From an uncultured Spirochaeta sp. (GTDB lineage Bacteria > Spirochaetota > Spirochaetia > DSM-27196 > Alkalispirochaetaceae): a stretch of 64,000 nt of DNA. A program made the translations under genes and the position numbers. The stretch lies in assembly GCA_913030605.1 (NCBI GenBank), contig CAJWEZ010000011.1:1-64000 (forward strand), read 5' to 3'. Below are positions 36,222-45,329 of the stretch, in pieces. Below the pieces are notes generated by a model. The model saw only the letters and a list, made by a program, of their open reading frames with translations, did no database searches and was not told the DNA's origin. Positions within the stretch are counted from its first letter, which is position 1, and the number at the start of each line of letters is the position of its first letter.

Positions 36222-37300
36222 GCATCCTGGCGCGCTTCCTCCTGCGCACGTTTCTGCCGGTGTTTCTCGCGGCGCTGGTGTTTTTCATCCTGATCATCCA
36301 GCTCGTGGACCTGTTCGCCAACCTGGTGCGCTATCTCAACCTTGAGGTGCCGCTCGCGTCGATCGCGCAGGTGCAGCTGCTGTTTCTGCCGCGCGCACTC
36401 GCGTATGCCCTGCCGGTGGCGCTCCTGTTCGCCACGGGATTCACGCTCGGGTCGCTGTACAGCAACAACGAACTGATCGCCGTGTTCGGAGCGGGCGTGC
36501 CGATCTGGCGGTTCACTGCACCGCTGATCGCTCTGGGACTCCTCCTGAGTGTGGCGAGCTTCTTCTTCCAGGAGTACGTGGTCATCGACACGTTTCGGCA
36601 GAAGAACGAGCTCTCCCGACGCCTGCTCAACATCACACGCTCGTTCAGCAACACCAACGTCACCGCCCGCTCTCCCTCCGGCCGAATCATCTATTCCGCC
36701 GACTATTACAACGACAGCACCCGGGAACTTTCCCGCGTCCTGATCGTTGAACGCGACGCAGAGGGCGATCTCACCCAGCGCGTCGACGCCGCCTTCGGCC
36801 GCTGGGACGGCGAGAAGTGGGTCTGGCACGACGGGACCCGGTATTCGACCTCGGAGTCGGACTCGGGCGCCTTTGTCGCCCAGGCGTTTCGCACCTACAC
36901 CGACGGCCGCTTCGATCTCCGTCCCCGGAGCTTCCAGCGAAACGCACGCGACGTCGATGAGATGCGCTTCGACGCCGCCAGGGAGTGGGTATTCGGCCTG
37001 CGGGACGCCGGACAACCGTACCGCCGGGCCCTCACGGACTACTATTCACGATTTTCCTTCTCCCTGACACCGTTCATCGTCGTTTTCCTGTCCAGCGCCC
37101 TCGGAGGACGGTTCCGGCGCAATATTCTGCTCATGAGTCTCCTCGTCTCCCTGGTGACGGCGGTGGTGTACTACGTCACCGGAATGGTCGCCGGGATCCT
37201 TGCCGGCGACGCCGTGATTCCACCGATCGCCGGAGCGTGGGCCGGGGTGGTGTTGTTCACGGTGGTCGGTGTGGTATTGTTCCGCACGGCAAAGACATGA
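36218..37300 (+). CDS. lptG: LptF/LptG-family permease (LptG position)
   Basis: A 360-residue partner of the upstream permease with the same 3+3 membrane topology: FLAALVFFILIIQLVDLF, LPRALAYALPVALLFATGF, and after the periplasmic domain FIVVFLSSALGGRFRRNILL. The ATPase-coupling segment is LYSNNELIAVFGAGVPIWRF. I start at GTG 36218, which overlaps the lptF stop. Which of the two is the true LptF or LptG is assigned only by order. Some spirochaetes carry this pair without making classical LPS. Confidence 0.9.
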   Translation: MSILARFLLRTFLPVFLAALVFFILIIQLVDLFANLVRYLNLEVPLASIAQVQLLFLPRALAYALPVALLFATGFTLGSLYSNNELIAVFGAGVPIWRFTAPLIALGLLLSVASFFFQEYVVIDTFRQKNELSRRLLNITRSFSNTNVTARSPSGRIIYSADYYNDSTRELSRVLIVERDAEGDLTQRVDAAFGRWDGEKWVWHDGTRYSTSESDSGAFVAQAFRTYTDGRFDLRPRSFQRNARDVDEMRFDAAREWVFGLRDAGQPYRRALTDYYSRFSFSLTPFIVVFLSSALGGRFRRNILLMSLLVSLVTAVVYYVTGMVAGILAGDAVIPPIAGAWAGVVLFTVVGVVLFRTAKT

Positions 37301-38427
37301 TCGAACAGCACCGAGATTCACACACACGTGCCCGGACCGGCCGGGTGCTTCTGCCCCACGGCCCGGTGGACACCCCGGCGTTCATGCCCGTCGGAACCGC
37401 GGGAACGGTCAAGGCGGTCAGCCACGACACCCTCGATCGGATGGGGTTCCGCCTGATTCTGGGGAACACCTACCATCTTTTTCTCAGACCCGGGATGGAG
37501 ACGATCGCCGCCTTTGGTGGGCTCCATGCCTTTTCGACGTGGAACCACAATATCCTCACCGACTCCGGTGGGTACCAGATATTCAGTCTGGCGCCGTTCC
37601 GAAAGATCACGGACGAGGGGGCCCGGTTCCAGTCCCATATCGACGGCAGCCGCCATCTGCTCACTCCCGAACGTGCCGTGGAGATCCAGGTCACGATCGG
37701 TTCGGATATCCAGATGGTTCTGGACGTCTGTACCGGCCCCGATGAGGACCGCCGCGGCGCGGAGGCGGCACTGGAAACCACCACGCGCTGGGCGCGACGG
37801 GCTCGCGACCGATGGCGGCAAGCGCAGGACGGGCAGGGGTACCAGGGCCACCTGTACGGCATCGTTCAGGGCAACTTTTTCCCCGACCTTCGCACCCGAT
37901 CGGTGGAATCCACTCTGGAACTCGGGCTCCCCGGCATCGCCATCGGAGGTCTGTCGGTGGGAGAAACGTTCCAACAGTACGAGGAGACGCTTGCCCACAC
38001 CGCAGCCCAGCTCCCGGCGGACCTGCCGAGATACGTCATGGGAATCGGAACGCCCGAGTACATTCTGGCGGCGATCGAGCACGGTATCGATCTCTTCGAC
38101 TGCGTGTTTCCCACCCGCGCCGGCCGAACCGGCACGCTCTTTACCACCCGCGGTCGTATCAACATCAAGAACGCCCGTTTCGCGCACCGCGACGACCCGC
38201 CGGATCCGGAGCTCCCGTCGTTCGGCGGTCGCGCCTACAGCCTCGGGTACCTCCGCCACCTCTTCAAGTCCAACGAGATTCTGGGGTCCATGCTGGCGAC
38301 AGAGCACAACCTTCGCTTCATGAAATGGCTTACGGACCGCGCCGCAGAGGCGATTCGGGCCGACCGCTTTCCGGCGTTCAAGCGGAGCTTCCTGGCCGAA
38401 TTCTCCGGGGGCGGAGGAGCCGCGTGA
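37297..38427 (+). CDS. tgt: Queuine tRNA-ribosyltransferase lacking zinc-site cysteines
   Basis: A 376-residue enzyme that exchanges guanine 34 of tRNA for preQ1. The start ATG overlaps the lptG stop (ATGA). Catalytic Asp89 is in NILTDSGGYQIFSL, and the nucleophile Asp268 is in GIDLFDCVFPTRAGRTGTLF. The substrate pocket is normal (GLSVGE). The zinc site is not: where bacterial Tgt has PECDCYTC, this protein has PELPSFGG (residues 304-311), so all three cysteines are gone, and only the histidine of TEHNLRF (His337) remains. The length and the rest of the fold are intact, so I expect a zinc-free enzyme. Confidence 0.94.
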   Translation: MIEQHRDSHTRARTGRVLLPHGPVDTPAFMPVGTAGTVKAVSHDTLDRMGFRLILGNTYHLFLRPGMETIAAFGGLHAFSTWNHNILTDSGGYQIFSLAPFRKITDEGARFQSHIDGSRHLLTPERAVEIQVTIGSDIQMVLDVCTGPDEDRRGAEAALETTTRWARRARDRWRQAQDGQGYQGHLYGIVQGNFFPDLRTRSVESTLELGLPGIAIGGLSVGETFQQYEETLAHTAAQLPADLPRYVMGIGTPEYILAAIEHGIDLFDCVFPTRAGRTGTLFTTRGRINIKNARFAHRDDPPDPELPSFGGRAYSLGYLRHLFKSNEILGSMLATEHNLRFMKWLTDRAAEAIRADRFPAFKRSFLAEFSGGGGAA

Positions 38428-40022
38428 GCGCCGCGGAAACACGCGGCGCACACCCCACCGAAGACGCGCCGTCCCACAGGGGAAACGTTGTGTCCACCGC
38501 CGTGGTGATGGCATCGACGTTTGCCTCCAGGCTCCTCGGGTTTGTCCGCATCGCCGTAATCGGCGCCGTGTTCGGCGCCTCCGGCAACGCCGATGTATTG
38601 AACCTCGTGTTCAATATTCCAAACAACCTGAGAAAGCTTCTTGCCGAGGGCGCCCTCTCGTCGGCGTTCGTTCCGGTGCTGTCGCGTGCCCACGTTGAAG
38701 ACGCCTCCGGGATGCGATCGAAAGGCATCGTCCGCCGCCTCCTCGGGCTGCAACTGCTCATTCTTGTGCCGGCCCTTGTCCTGGCGGCGATGTTTCCCCA
38801 CGCGATCGTCGATGTGATTCTCGATTTTCCGGAACCCGACCGCCAGCAGCTTGCCGGTGACCTGTTTCGCTACCTGATCCACTACGTACTGCTCATCTCA
38901 ATGGCCGCGGTGTTTATGGGAACGCTCAACTCGCACCACCGGTTTCTTGTTCCCGCGGTTGCGCCCCTCTGGTTTTCTGTTGCCGTCATCGGATCGGTCC
39001 TGGCGCTCCACCAGCGCCTTGGCGTCTACAGCATGGTCGTGGGGGTTCTTGTCGGGGGTATCGGTCAGCTGGCGATCCAGGTTCCTCCGGTCCTGCGCCG
39101 CGGGTACTCCCTCACACCGCGATTCGATTTCCGGGACCCGCACTTCCTGACGATCGTTCGTCACTGGCTCCCGGTTGTCTCCACCGCGAGTGTGTTCGCG
39201 ATCAACCAGCAGATCGCGCTCCTCTTTGCCAGCGGCCTCGCCGACGGAAGCGGTTCCGCGATGACGAACGCCCTGGTGTTCTGGCAGCTTCCATTCGGCA
39301 TTTTCAGTGCCTCGATCACCACCGTGCTGTTTCCGGCGATGAGCCGTTACTACGCCGAAGGCAATCTCCCGGACCTCCGACGGACGGTCACGAGCGGTCT
39401 GCGGGGATTGATCCTCCTGCTGGTCCCGTCCGGCGTGGCCCTGATCGCCCTCGGTGAACCGCTGATCGCCGTTGCGCTTCAGCGGGGCGCGTTTTCCCGG
39501 CAGGCGACCGTCATGGCGGCGCAGGTCCTCACCTGGTACAGCGTGGGGCTGTTCAGTGTCGGCGCATTCACGTTCCTGCAGCGCTTTTTCTACGCCTGTG
39601 GCGACTATCGCACGCCTCTGTGGATCGCGACGGTTACGATGGTCCTGGACGTAGCGCTGAGTCTCTGGCTCAAGGAAACCGCGCTGGGCGTAGCGGGTCT
39701 GTCACTGGCGAACAGTCTGGCGTTCACCGTCGGCGTAGGGCTCATGCTCGCCCGGGTACGCCACATCGCCGGAGCTGCGGACCTCGTCTCGCTGCTTCCG
39801 GCGGCGCTCCGGGCGGCGCTGGCGACGCTCGCCGCTCTCGCGGCCCTCGCCGCGGTTCGCGCCGCGTTCGCCGCCGCCGGCCTGACCGGGTGGTATCGCA
39901 GCGGCAGTTCGCTCACGGCGTTCGGACTGCTGATGGCGGAGGCGATACCTGCGGCGGTCGCACTGTGGGCTGCCTACGCCGCCATGGGCATTCGCGTCCG
40001 TCATGTCATGCGGGGGCATTGA
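38424..40022 (+). CDS. murJ: Lipid II flippase MurJ (MviN)
   Basis: A 532-residue inner-membrane protein of the MOP superfamily with about 14 hydrophobic segments, which moves lipid II across the membrane for peptidoglycan synthesis. The family start is clear in MASTFASRLLGFVRIAVIG and FNIPNNLRKLLAEGALSSAFVP (quoted in part). Downstream family segments include TVLFPAMSRYYAEG and LQRFFYACGDYRTPLW. The start GTG 38424 overlaps the tgt stop. The 20 residues before the first membrane segment are polar and may be partly spurious. Confidence 0.95.
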   Translation: MSAAETRGAHPTEDAPSHRGNVVSTAVVMASTFASRLLGFVRIAVIGAVFGASGNADVLNLVFNIPNNLRKLLAEGALSSAFVPVLSRAHVEDASGMRSKGIVRRLLGLQLLILVPALVLAAMFPHAIVDVILDFPEPDRQQLAGDLFRYLIHYVLLISMAAVFMGTLNSHHRFLVPAVAPLWFSVAVIGSVLALHQRLGVYSMVVGVLVGGIGQLAIQVPPVLRRGYSLTPRFDFRDPHFLTIVRHWLPVVSTASVFAINQQIALLFASGLADGSGSAMTNALVFWQLPFGIFSASITTVLFPAMSRYYAEGNLPDLRRTVTSGLRGLILLLVPSGVALIALGEPLIAVALQRGAFSRQATVMAAQVLTWYSVGLFSVGAFTFLQRFFYACGDYRTPLWIATVTMVLDVALSLWLKETALGVAGLSLANSLAFTVGVGLMLARVRHIAGAADLVSLLPAALRAALATLAALAALAAVRAAFAAAGLTGWYRSGSSLTAFGLLMAEAIPAAVALWAAYAAMGIRVRHVMRGH

Positions 40023-40054
40023 GCAAGCCACCCGGTATGCCGAAGAATAGGGCA

Positions 40055-41485
40055 ATGAGATCGATTCTGCGCTCGCGTCCGCTCCTGTCCGGTGCGGTTC
40101 TTCTGCTGCTCACAGCCTGTCTGTTCGCCCCCGGCGCGGAAGCGCAGGATGCCTCCTCACGCGATGCCTCCGGCGGCACGTCCAGCGAGAGCACCCCCGA
40201 TGGCGGAGAAGAGGTCAGATCCGCACTGCAGCAATGGCGCGAAACACTGCTGTACGGTATCAACTCCGAGATCGCTGAGCTGCTGCCGACGCTTACGGAC
40301 AACCGCGAGGCTGACCTGCTCCCGGAAGTAGCCGAACTCTTCAACGGCAGCAGCGACCCGGAAGTGCTCACCGAAGCCGCGCGCTATCTGACCGCGATGG
40401 AGGCCGATGAGGGCCACGACCGGGCACGTCAGATCATCCAGGAGGATCAGCTCCGCGGCGACGACCTCCTGGTCGCCCTCATGGACTACCTGCGCGAGAC
40501 CGATGCGGACCTCGACGACGAGACGGTCGCCGCGTTGACGCGCATCGCCACCGATGGGACGGTGGCACCGGCGCGGGCCGCGGTTCGCCTCATGGGCGCC
40601 GGCGGCGTCCCCACCGACGAACTGATCAGCCTGTATCGGGACACCTACGTCTCCGACGACGTCCGGGGACTGATCCTGATCGAGCTCGGAGACCGTGGTG
40701 ACCCCGAGGTGTTCGACTTCGTGTCCGAGATCATCCAGGGGGACGAGGAGGCGCAGACCACCCTGCAGCGCTACGCGATCGACACGCTGGGAAAACTTGG
40801 CGACCCACGCGGGCTTCCCACGATCCTCCGGCAGCTGGGGTCCTCCGACGCCCTGACCCGGGCGTACGCCGTGAACGCGCTCACCAATTTCGACACGGAC
40901 GAGGCAAATCAGGCGATCCAGGACGCCCTGCGCGACGAGTTCTGGCGCGTCCGGGTCGCGGCGCTCCAGACGATCGCCGACCGAAAGATGACCGACGCCC
41001 TGCCGGCGGTGATGTACAAGGTGCGCCGCGACCCGGAGCAGCGGGTTCGCCTCGAGGCGATCACGACGCTCGCGGCGCTGGACCAACCCGACGGGTGGTC
41101 GCTCCTCGAGGAACGCGTCCAGAGCACCAGAACGGGGTTGGAAGAGCGGGGGGCGATCGTCGATGTGCTGATCAACGAGCATCTTGGCGACAGCCTGGAC
41201 GTCATTCTCGCGCTGATCGACGCCGAATGGGAGACGGAGAACTCGCGCCTCCTCGACGTGATCGGTCGGGTCGCCTCGCAGGTCGAGGACCGGCGAATCG
41301 AGCCGGTGGCGGAACGACTCCTGAACCACCCCAATTTCCTCATCCAGATCTACGGCATCCGCGCCGTGGGGCGAAGCCGGCTCGCGAGCCTGATACCGCT
41401 GGTCGAGGACCGTCAGGGAGAGGGGAACCACCGCGCGCTCCGACAGGCGGCAATGAGGACGCTGGAACAGCTCGGTCCCCGATAG
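40055..41485 (+). CDS. Exported HEAT-repeat protein, possible lipoprotein
   Basis: About 476 residues from ATG 40055 (ATG 40037 is also in frame). The N-terminus is a signal peptide (RSRPLLSGAVLLLLTACLF). LLTAC fits a lipobox, but AEA/Q further on fits signal peptidase I, so lipid attachment is undecided. A Ser/Gly-rich linker leads into a long all-helical region of HEAT/PBS-lyase-like repeats, for example LGDPRGLPTILRQLGSSDAL, LRDEFWRVRVAALQTIAD and DPEQRVRLEAITTLAAL. Probably a periplasmic scaffold. No catalytic motif was seen. It follows murJ by 32 nt. Confidence 0.85.
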   Translation: MRSILRSRPLLSGAVLLLLTACLFAPGAEAQDASSRDASGGTSSESTPDGGEEVRSALQQWRETLLYGINSEIAELLPTLTDNREADLLPEVAELFNGSSDPEVLTEAARYLTAMEADEGHDRARQIIQEDQLRGDDLLVALMDYLRETDADLDDETVAALTRIATDGTVAPARAAVRLMGAGGVPTDELISLYRDTYVSDDVRGLILIELGDRGDPEVFDFVSEIIQGDEEAQTTLQRYAIDTLGKLGDPRGLPTILRQLGSSDALTRAYAVNALTNFDTDEANQAIQDALRDEFWRVRVAALQTIADRKMTDALPAVMYKVRRDPEQRVRLEAITTLAALDQPDGWSLLEERVQSTRTGLEERGAIVDVLINEHLGDSLDVILALIDAEWETENSRLLDVIGRVASQVEDRRIEPVAERLLNHPNFLIQIYGIRAVGRSRLASLIPLVEDRQGEGNHRALRQAAMRTLEQLGPR

Positions 41486-41490
41486 AACTG

Positions 41491-41526
41491 CTTCCCCGGC
41501 ACCGCCAACTTCCCCGACACCGCCAA
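41491..41526. repeat. 18-bp tandem repeat after the HEAT gene
   Basis: CTTCCCCGGCACCGCCAA (41491-41508) is followed directly by the same unit with one change (41509-41526). A third partial unit may follow. It lies in the 143-nt convergent gap between the HEAT gene and greA. No function is apparent. Confidence 0.75.
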
Positions 41527-41560
41527 CGTCACCCCCCGACCACCTTCGGCGCAAGAGGGC

Positions 41561-41591
41561 AAAAAAAAGGGTCGTCCGCAAGGGACGACCC
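41561..41591 (-). terminator. Terminator of greA (bidirectional hairpin)
   Basis: A perfect 9-bp stem (41569-41577 with 41583-41591, five-base loop) is followed on the minus strand by eight T residues (41568-41561), a strong greA terminator. Read on the plus strand, the same hairpin is followed by GTTTCT and may also stop the HEAT-gene transcript, less efficiently. Confidence 0.92.
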
Positions 41592-41628
41592 GTTTCTACC
41601 CGTTTGCCGGGGATGTCACGCGCTCCGC

Positions 41629-44352
41629 CTACGCGAAGTCGGCAACCTCCACCGTGGCGATCTTGAGATGGTAACGCTTCTCGTTGATCTCGAAGTCCAG
41701 CTCATCTCCGGTGGTCGTGTGCAGGAGCTTGTTCCCCAGCGGCGACTGGTAGTTGATGATTCCCCCCTCGGGATTTGACTCCCACGGCCCCAGAATCGTG
41801 TACACCATCTGCCCACCGTTCTCCAGGTCCTCCATGGTGACCTTGGTGCCGAAGGCGACCTTGCTCGGATCCACATCGCCGGGCTTCACGATACGCGCCT
41901 GCTCCAGCTCCGTCTTGATCCGGGCGGCACGGTTGTTGAGGGAGTCCTGCCGCTCCTTGGCAGCCTTGTACTCGGCGTTCTCCTTGAGGTCCCCGTATTC
42001 CCGCGCCTGTTCGATCTCCTTGGAGTTGTGCGGTACCTCGACCTCCTGGAGGTATTTGTACTCCGCCTGCTTGGCGTCGTACTTGCTCGCCGTGCAGTAC
42101 AGCACCTTCTTGGTGCTCTGCTCCACGACATCCTCGCCGTAGAAGCGGAAATTCGGGAAGCGGTTCAGCACGCGCTGCTTCAGATCCAGGAGTTCCTTGG
42201 GGTCCATCTCCTTGACGTCCGACACCAGCGTGAATATGCGCGATACCGATTCCTCGTCGGCCTCATCGATAAACGTCGGCAGGTTGCCGTCCTTGAGCAG
42301 ATACGAGTGCACCTGCTTGTTGATCTTCCGGTTGTAGCTCACGTCCTTCCGGTTGTCGATGTCCCGGAACGTCAGGTCCAGAATGTGAACCATCGCGATC
42401 AGGCGCTTCTCCCGGGTGATGCCGAGTTCCTCGAACCACGGATCGTCCTCGCAGTTGCGGACCAGCCACACAAACGCCTCGCGCATGTCGCGGTAGTTCT
42501 CGTACACGCGACCGATAAACGCCAGGATCAGGTCACGCTGCCCGTGACGCTCCAGGTCCACCAGGATGTCGCGGGACAGGTGGTAGGGAAGGAGACGGGC
42601 GAAGACCGGCCCCCAGTTCTTGTCCACCTTACGAACCTGCGCCAGAAAGCGCTTCCGGAGGTCCGTGGAGTCGATTCGCGAAAACACGCCCTCGAGGTCA
42701 TCGATCTGCTGGTACATCTGACCGAAGTCCAACTCGAGGTCGCCCTTGAGGAAGGGGAACTTTGCAACGACCTCGCGGAGAACGATCAGGGAAGAGATCA
42801 CATACTCGTTCACCTGGGCAGGATTCCGCACAAACGCCGCGAAGTACTCGAACATCTCGCGGAAGAACTCGCTGTCGATGCCGTCGCCTTCCTTGGAGAC
42901 GTAGTCGATGAACTCCTCCAGCGTCTTCACGCGGTCAAAAAACGTCTTCTCCGCTTTGAACTTGTTGAACGTCTTTTCCTCAAAGGTGATCGGCTGGTCA
43001 CGGACGACAAAATGGTCGACCTTGTCGGTCAGGGTCCCGAAATCGGGGTTCGTCTTCAGGATCTGCCGCGCCTTGGTGCTCCACGAGGACCACTCACCGG
43101 GGGAAAGGATCGACGGGACGAGTTCGCCCTTGATCTTTTTCATGTCGGCGGAGTTCCCGAGGCTGCGAATCACCGTTTTGAGCGCCCAGATCGGGTTCTT
43201 CTTGACCAGATCGTGGAGCTTCTGCTTCTTCCACACCGCCCGGAGCACCCAGATATGATCCCTCGGAAGCACGTCGAGGGCGTTGATTGCCATCTTCAGT
43301 GACATCTGGTGGCCGCGTTTCTTGGCGAAATCGATCGTGATATCGTCACCGTCTATGTTCCGGATGCGCCCGATCCCCCAGCTGCGGTGAAACACGAAGT
43401 TCCCCTTGTCAAAGGAGATATGCTTCTCGAAGTCTGCGATCGCCTCGTGGATCGGTCGCCAGCTCTGGGTGATGTTGCTGATGCGAATGTACTCTTCGAG
43501 GTTGCTGTGGTCGGCATGCTTCGCCTCGAAGCATTCGACGATTTCCTTGCGCGCCCAGGGATTCTTGGAGTCGTAGGAAAGCACTCGCTTCAGCAGTTCG
43601 ATACCCCGGTCCCAGTCCTCGGATTTCTTGTAGTGCGGGTACAGGTCCTCCAGGAGCTGTACCGCGCGTTCCGTGCTGATCGTTCGGGCGATCTTGGACT
43701 CCGCGTGATAGAAGAACTCGCCTTCGTTGGGAGCGAGCTGCACCAGCTTGTGCCACACTTCTTTCACACTGGCGAAACTCTTCTTGGTGATGTAGCGGTG
43801 CAGAGCCTTCTTGTAGTAGGCGACCGCCTGTTCGATATCGTCGTTCTCCTCGCGGATCTCGGCGAGGTGGCGCACGATGTCCGCCTCCTCGTAGTCCACG
43901 CGGATCAGCCGCTCCCACACATCGTGGAGCTTTTCCGTCTGGTTCTCGTTGTTGTAGACGTCCGCGAGAATGCGCAGGGCAAACCGATTCTCACCGAACT
44001 CGAGAATGCGATTGGCAAGATACTCCACGATGTTCCACTTGTGGTTGTCCGTGAAGATCTTGGTCAGAAGGATCAGATTGGCGTCGTCGACCGACTGCCG
44101 CGCCAGATCCAGGAGCCCGGAGATGTACAGCGCGATGATGCTGTTCTTGGTGTGCTGAAGATGTTCCTCGCACAGCTCCCGCACCTCGGTTTCCAGCGCC
44201 TCTTCGCCGACACGCTCCACGATCTCGTCGAGTTCCTGGAAGTTGCCGACCGTATAATTGTTGATCGCCGCCCGAGTCCATTTCTCTTCGTTGAGAAGCT
44301 CGTTGAGATGCTGAATCAGATCAGGCGTTGTAGTGGTGGTAGACATTGGCAT
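41629..44352 (-). CDS. greA: GreA transcription factor fused to a large helical-repeat N-terminus
   Basis: About 907 residues; ATG 44352 has GGAG at good spacing, and ATG 44346 is also possible. Only the last 160 residues are GreA: the coiled-coil tip with acidic residues in AREYGDLKENAEYKAAKERQ, then the FKBP-like domain with GTKVTM and ISYQSPLG-type strand IINYQSPLGNKLL. GreA rescues backtracked RNA polymerase by stimulating transcript cleavage. The first 700 residues are helical with TPR-like units early on, then unique sequence with HRSWGIGRIRNIDGDDITI, resembling an RNAP-associated Tudor-like segment. This architecture is a spirochaete hallmark known from Borrelia. It overlaps the upstream TPR gene by 32 nt. 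Confidence 0.95.
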   Translation of the reverse strand: MPMSTTTTTPDLIQHLNELLNEEKWTRAAINNYTVGNFQELDEIVERVGEEALETEVRELCEEHLQHTKNSIIALYISGLLDLARQSVDDANLILLTKIFTDNHKWNIVEYLANRILEFGENRFALRILADVYNNENQTEKLHDVWERLIRVDYEEADIVRHLAEIREENDDIEQAVAYYKKALHRYITKKSFASVKEVWHKLVQLAPNEGEFFYHAESKIARTISTERAVQLLEDLYPHYKKSEDWDRGIELLKRVLSYDSKNPWARKEIVECFEAKHADHSNLEEYIRISNITQSWRPIHEAIADFEKHISFDKGNFVFHRSWGIGRIRNIDGDDITIDFAKKRGHQMSLKMAINALDVLPRDHIWVLRAVWKKQKLHDLVKKNPIWALKTVIRSLGNSADMKKIKGELVPSILSPGEWSSWSTKARQILKTNPDFGTLTDKVDHFVVRDQPITFEEKTFNKFKAEKTFFDRVKTLEEFIDYVSKEGDGIDSEFFREMFEYFAAFVRNPAQVNEYVISSLIVLREVVAKFPFLKGDLELDFGQMYQQIDDLEGVFSRIDSTDLRKRFLAQVRKVDKNWGPVFARLLPYHLSRDILVDLERHGQRDLILAFIGRVYENYRDMREAFVWLVRNCEDDPWFEELGITREKRLIAMVHILDLTFRDIDNRKDVSYNRKINKQVHSYLLKDGNLPTFIDEADEESVSRIFTLVSDVKEMDPKELLDLKQRVLNRFPNFRFYGEDVVEQSTKKVLYCTASKYDAKQAEYKYLQEVEVPHNSKEIEQAREYGDLKENAEYKAAKERQDSLNNRAARIKTELEQARIVKPGDVDPSKVAFGTKVTMEDLENGGQMVYTILGPWESNPEGGIINYQSPLGNKLLHTTTGDELDFEINEKRYHLKIATVEVADFA

Positions 44353-45292
44353 CCACACTCCGTATTTTCACTAAGACTTCGTCGATTTTCCCCTGCGCTT
44401 CTTTCACGGCTTTGTAGTGGTCTATAAGCCAGAAATAATGGTTGATCAGTCGCGGCCTGATCAACTCAGGCGCCCCTGTTCCCTCGCGCAGTTCCCTCTC
44501 CAACTCATAGATCGCCTGCTTGAGTCGTCCGAACTCAATCGACCGCAACTCACGTTTGACGTTCAGAACATCAAACAGCACCCCAAAAACGGGAATCCAT
44601 TCCCGAATTTCCGGATCCTGGTAGCCGCGATCGCGGACCGCACGGACAAGCCGTTGTATAAGTTCCGACTCGAGCCGCGTGATGTCAATCTTCTGGGCGT
44701 CCACGAAGAACGCTTCCCGAAAGAACGCCTTCGCCTGGGCTGTCTCATTGACCAGCGCCAGCACATCCGCCAGTTCGGCGAGCACCTCGGCGTCGTCGGG
44801 GCGCTGGGCACCCGCAGCCCTGAGAAAACGCATCGCACGGTCAAACTCCCCGGTGCCCTTGTAGCAGCGACCGATCCGTACCAGCAGGTCCGCGTCGCGG
44901 TTGCTGCGTTCCTGATACACCTCTCGATAGAACGAGAGGGCCTGCCGGAACACGTGCTGCCGCAGCGCGTTGATGATCACCTCCACGCGCGGACCGATGC
45001 GTTCCACGAACTCCTGGAACACGGCCCACTGCGCGAGCAGGTATTCACCCCGCTCAAACGGTTCCGCCAGACCCTCGACCCGCTCTTGACGGTCACCCCA
45101 AAAGTTGGTGTATTTCAGGGCGGTCACGACATCGACGTTATCGAAGTCGACCGCCAGCGCCCGTTCCAGTTCCTCGTTGGCCGCGGGCAACTGGTGCGAT
45201 GCGATAAGCACGGCGGCACGGTGGACGAGATCATGCGCCGTATCCGTGTTGTTGTCCAAGCTAATCGCAACCTCGTAAACTGTTTCCGCCAT
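44321..45292 (-). CDS. TPR-like protein preceding greA
   Basis: A 323-residue helical protein if started at ATG 45292. TPR-like pairs are seen in AAVLIASHQLPAANEELERA and in the stretch around RIGRCYKGTGEFDRAMRFL. No signal peptide, so cytosolic. I do not recognise a family beyond TPR. The coding overlap with greA (32 nt) suggests that the two products work together. A near-consensus -10 box (45296-45291) covers the ATG itself, so the true start may be TTG 45259, which has GAGG 11 nt upstream and gives 312 residues. I kept the ATG as the outer limit. Confidence 0.8.
   Translation of the reverse strand: MAETVYEVAISLDNNTDTAHDLVHRAAVLIASHQLPAANEELERALAVDFDNVDVVTALKYTNFWGDRQERVEGLAEPFERGEYLLAQWAVFQEFVERIGPRVEVIINALRQHVFRQALSFYREVYQERSNRDADLLVRIGRCYKGTGEFDRAMRFLRAAGAQRPDDAEVLAELADVLALVNETAQAKAFFREAFFVDAQKIDITRLESELIQRLVRAVRDRGYQDPEIREWIPVFGVLFDVLNVKRELRSIEFGRLKQAIYELERELREGTGAPELIRPRLINHYFWLIDHYKAVKEAQGKIDEVLVKIRSVDANVYHHYNA
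44442..44464. repeat. Inverted repeat TTGATCA-N9-TGATCAA upstream of greA
   Basis: A perfect 7+7 inverted repeat about 100 bp before the greA start, inside the upstream TPR gene. On the minus strand the right arm supplies a -35-like TTGATC (44464-44459), and CATTAT lies 18 bp downstream (44440-44435), so this may be an operator within an internal greA promoter. Confidence 0.4.
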
Positions 45293-45318
45293 TATATCAT
45301 GTCGGCAAGAAAGGTCAA
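45291..45318 (-). promoter_or_regulatory. Near-consensus promoter of the TPR-greA operon
   Basis: On the minus strand, TTGACC (45318-45313), a 16-bp spacer and a perfect TATAAT (45296-45291). The box overlaps the apparent ATG at 45292, and transcription would start near 45284, inside the longest reading frame. Confidence 0.8.
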
Positions 45319-45329
45319 CGAAGGGGCCT

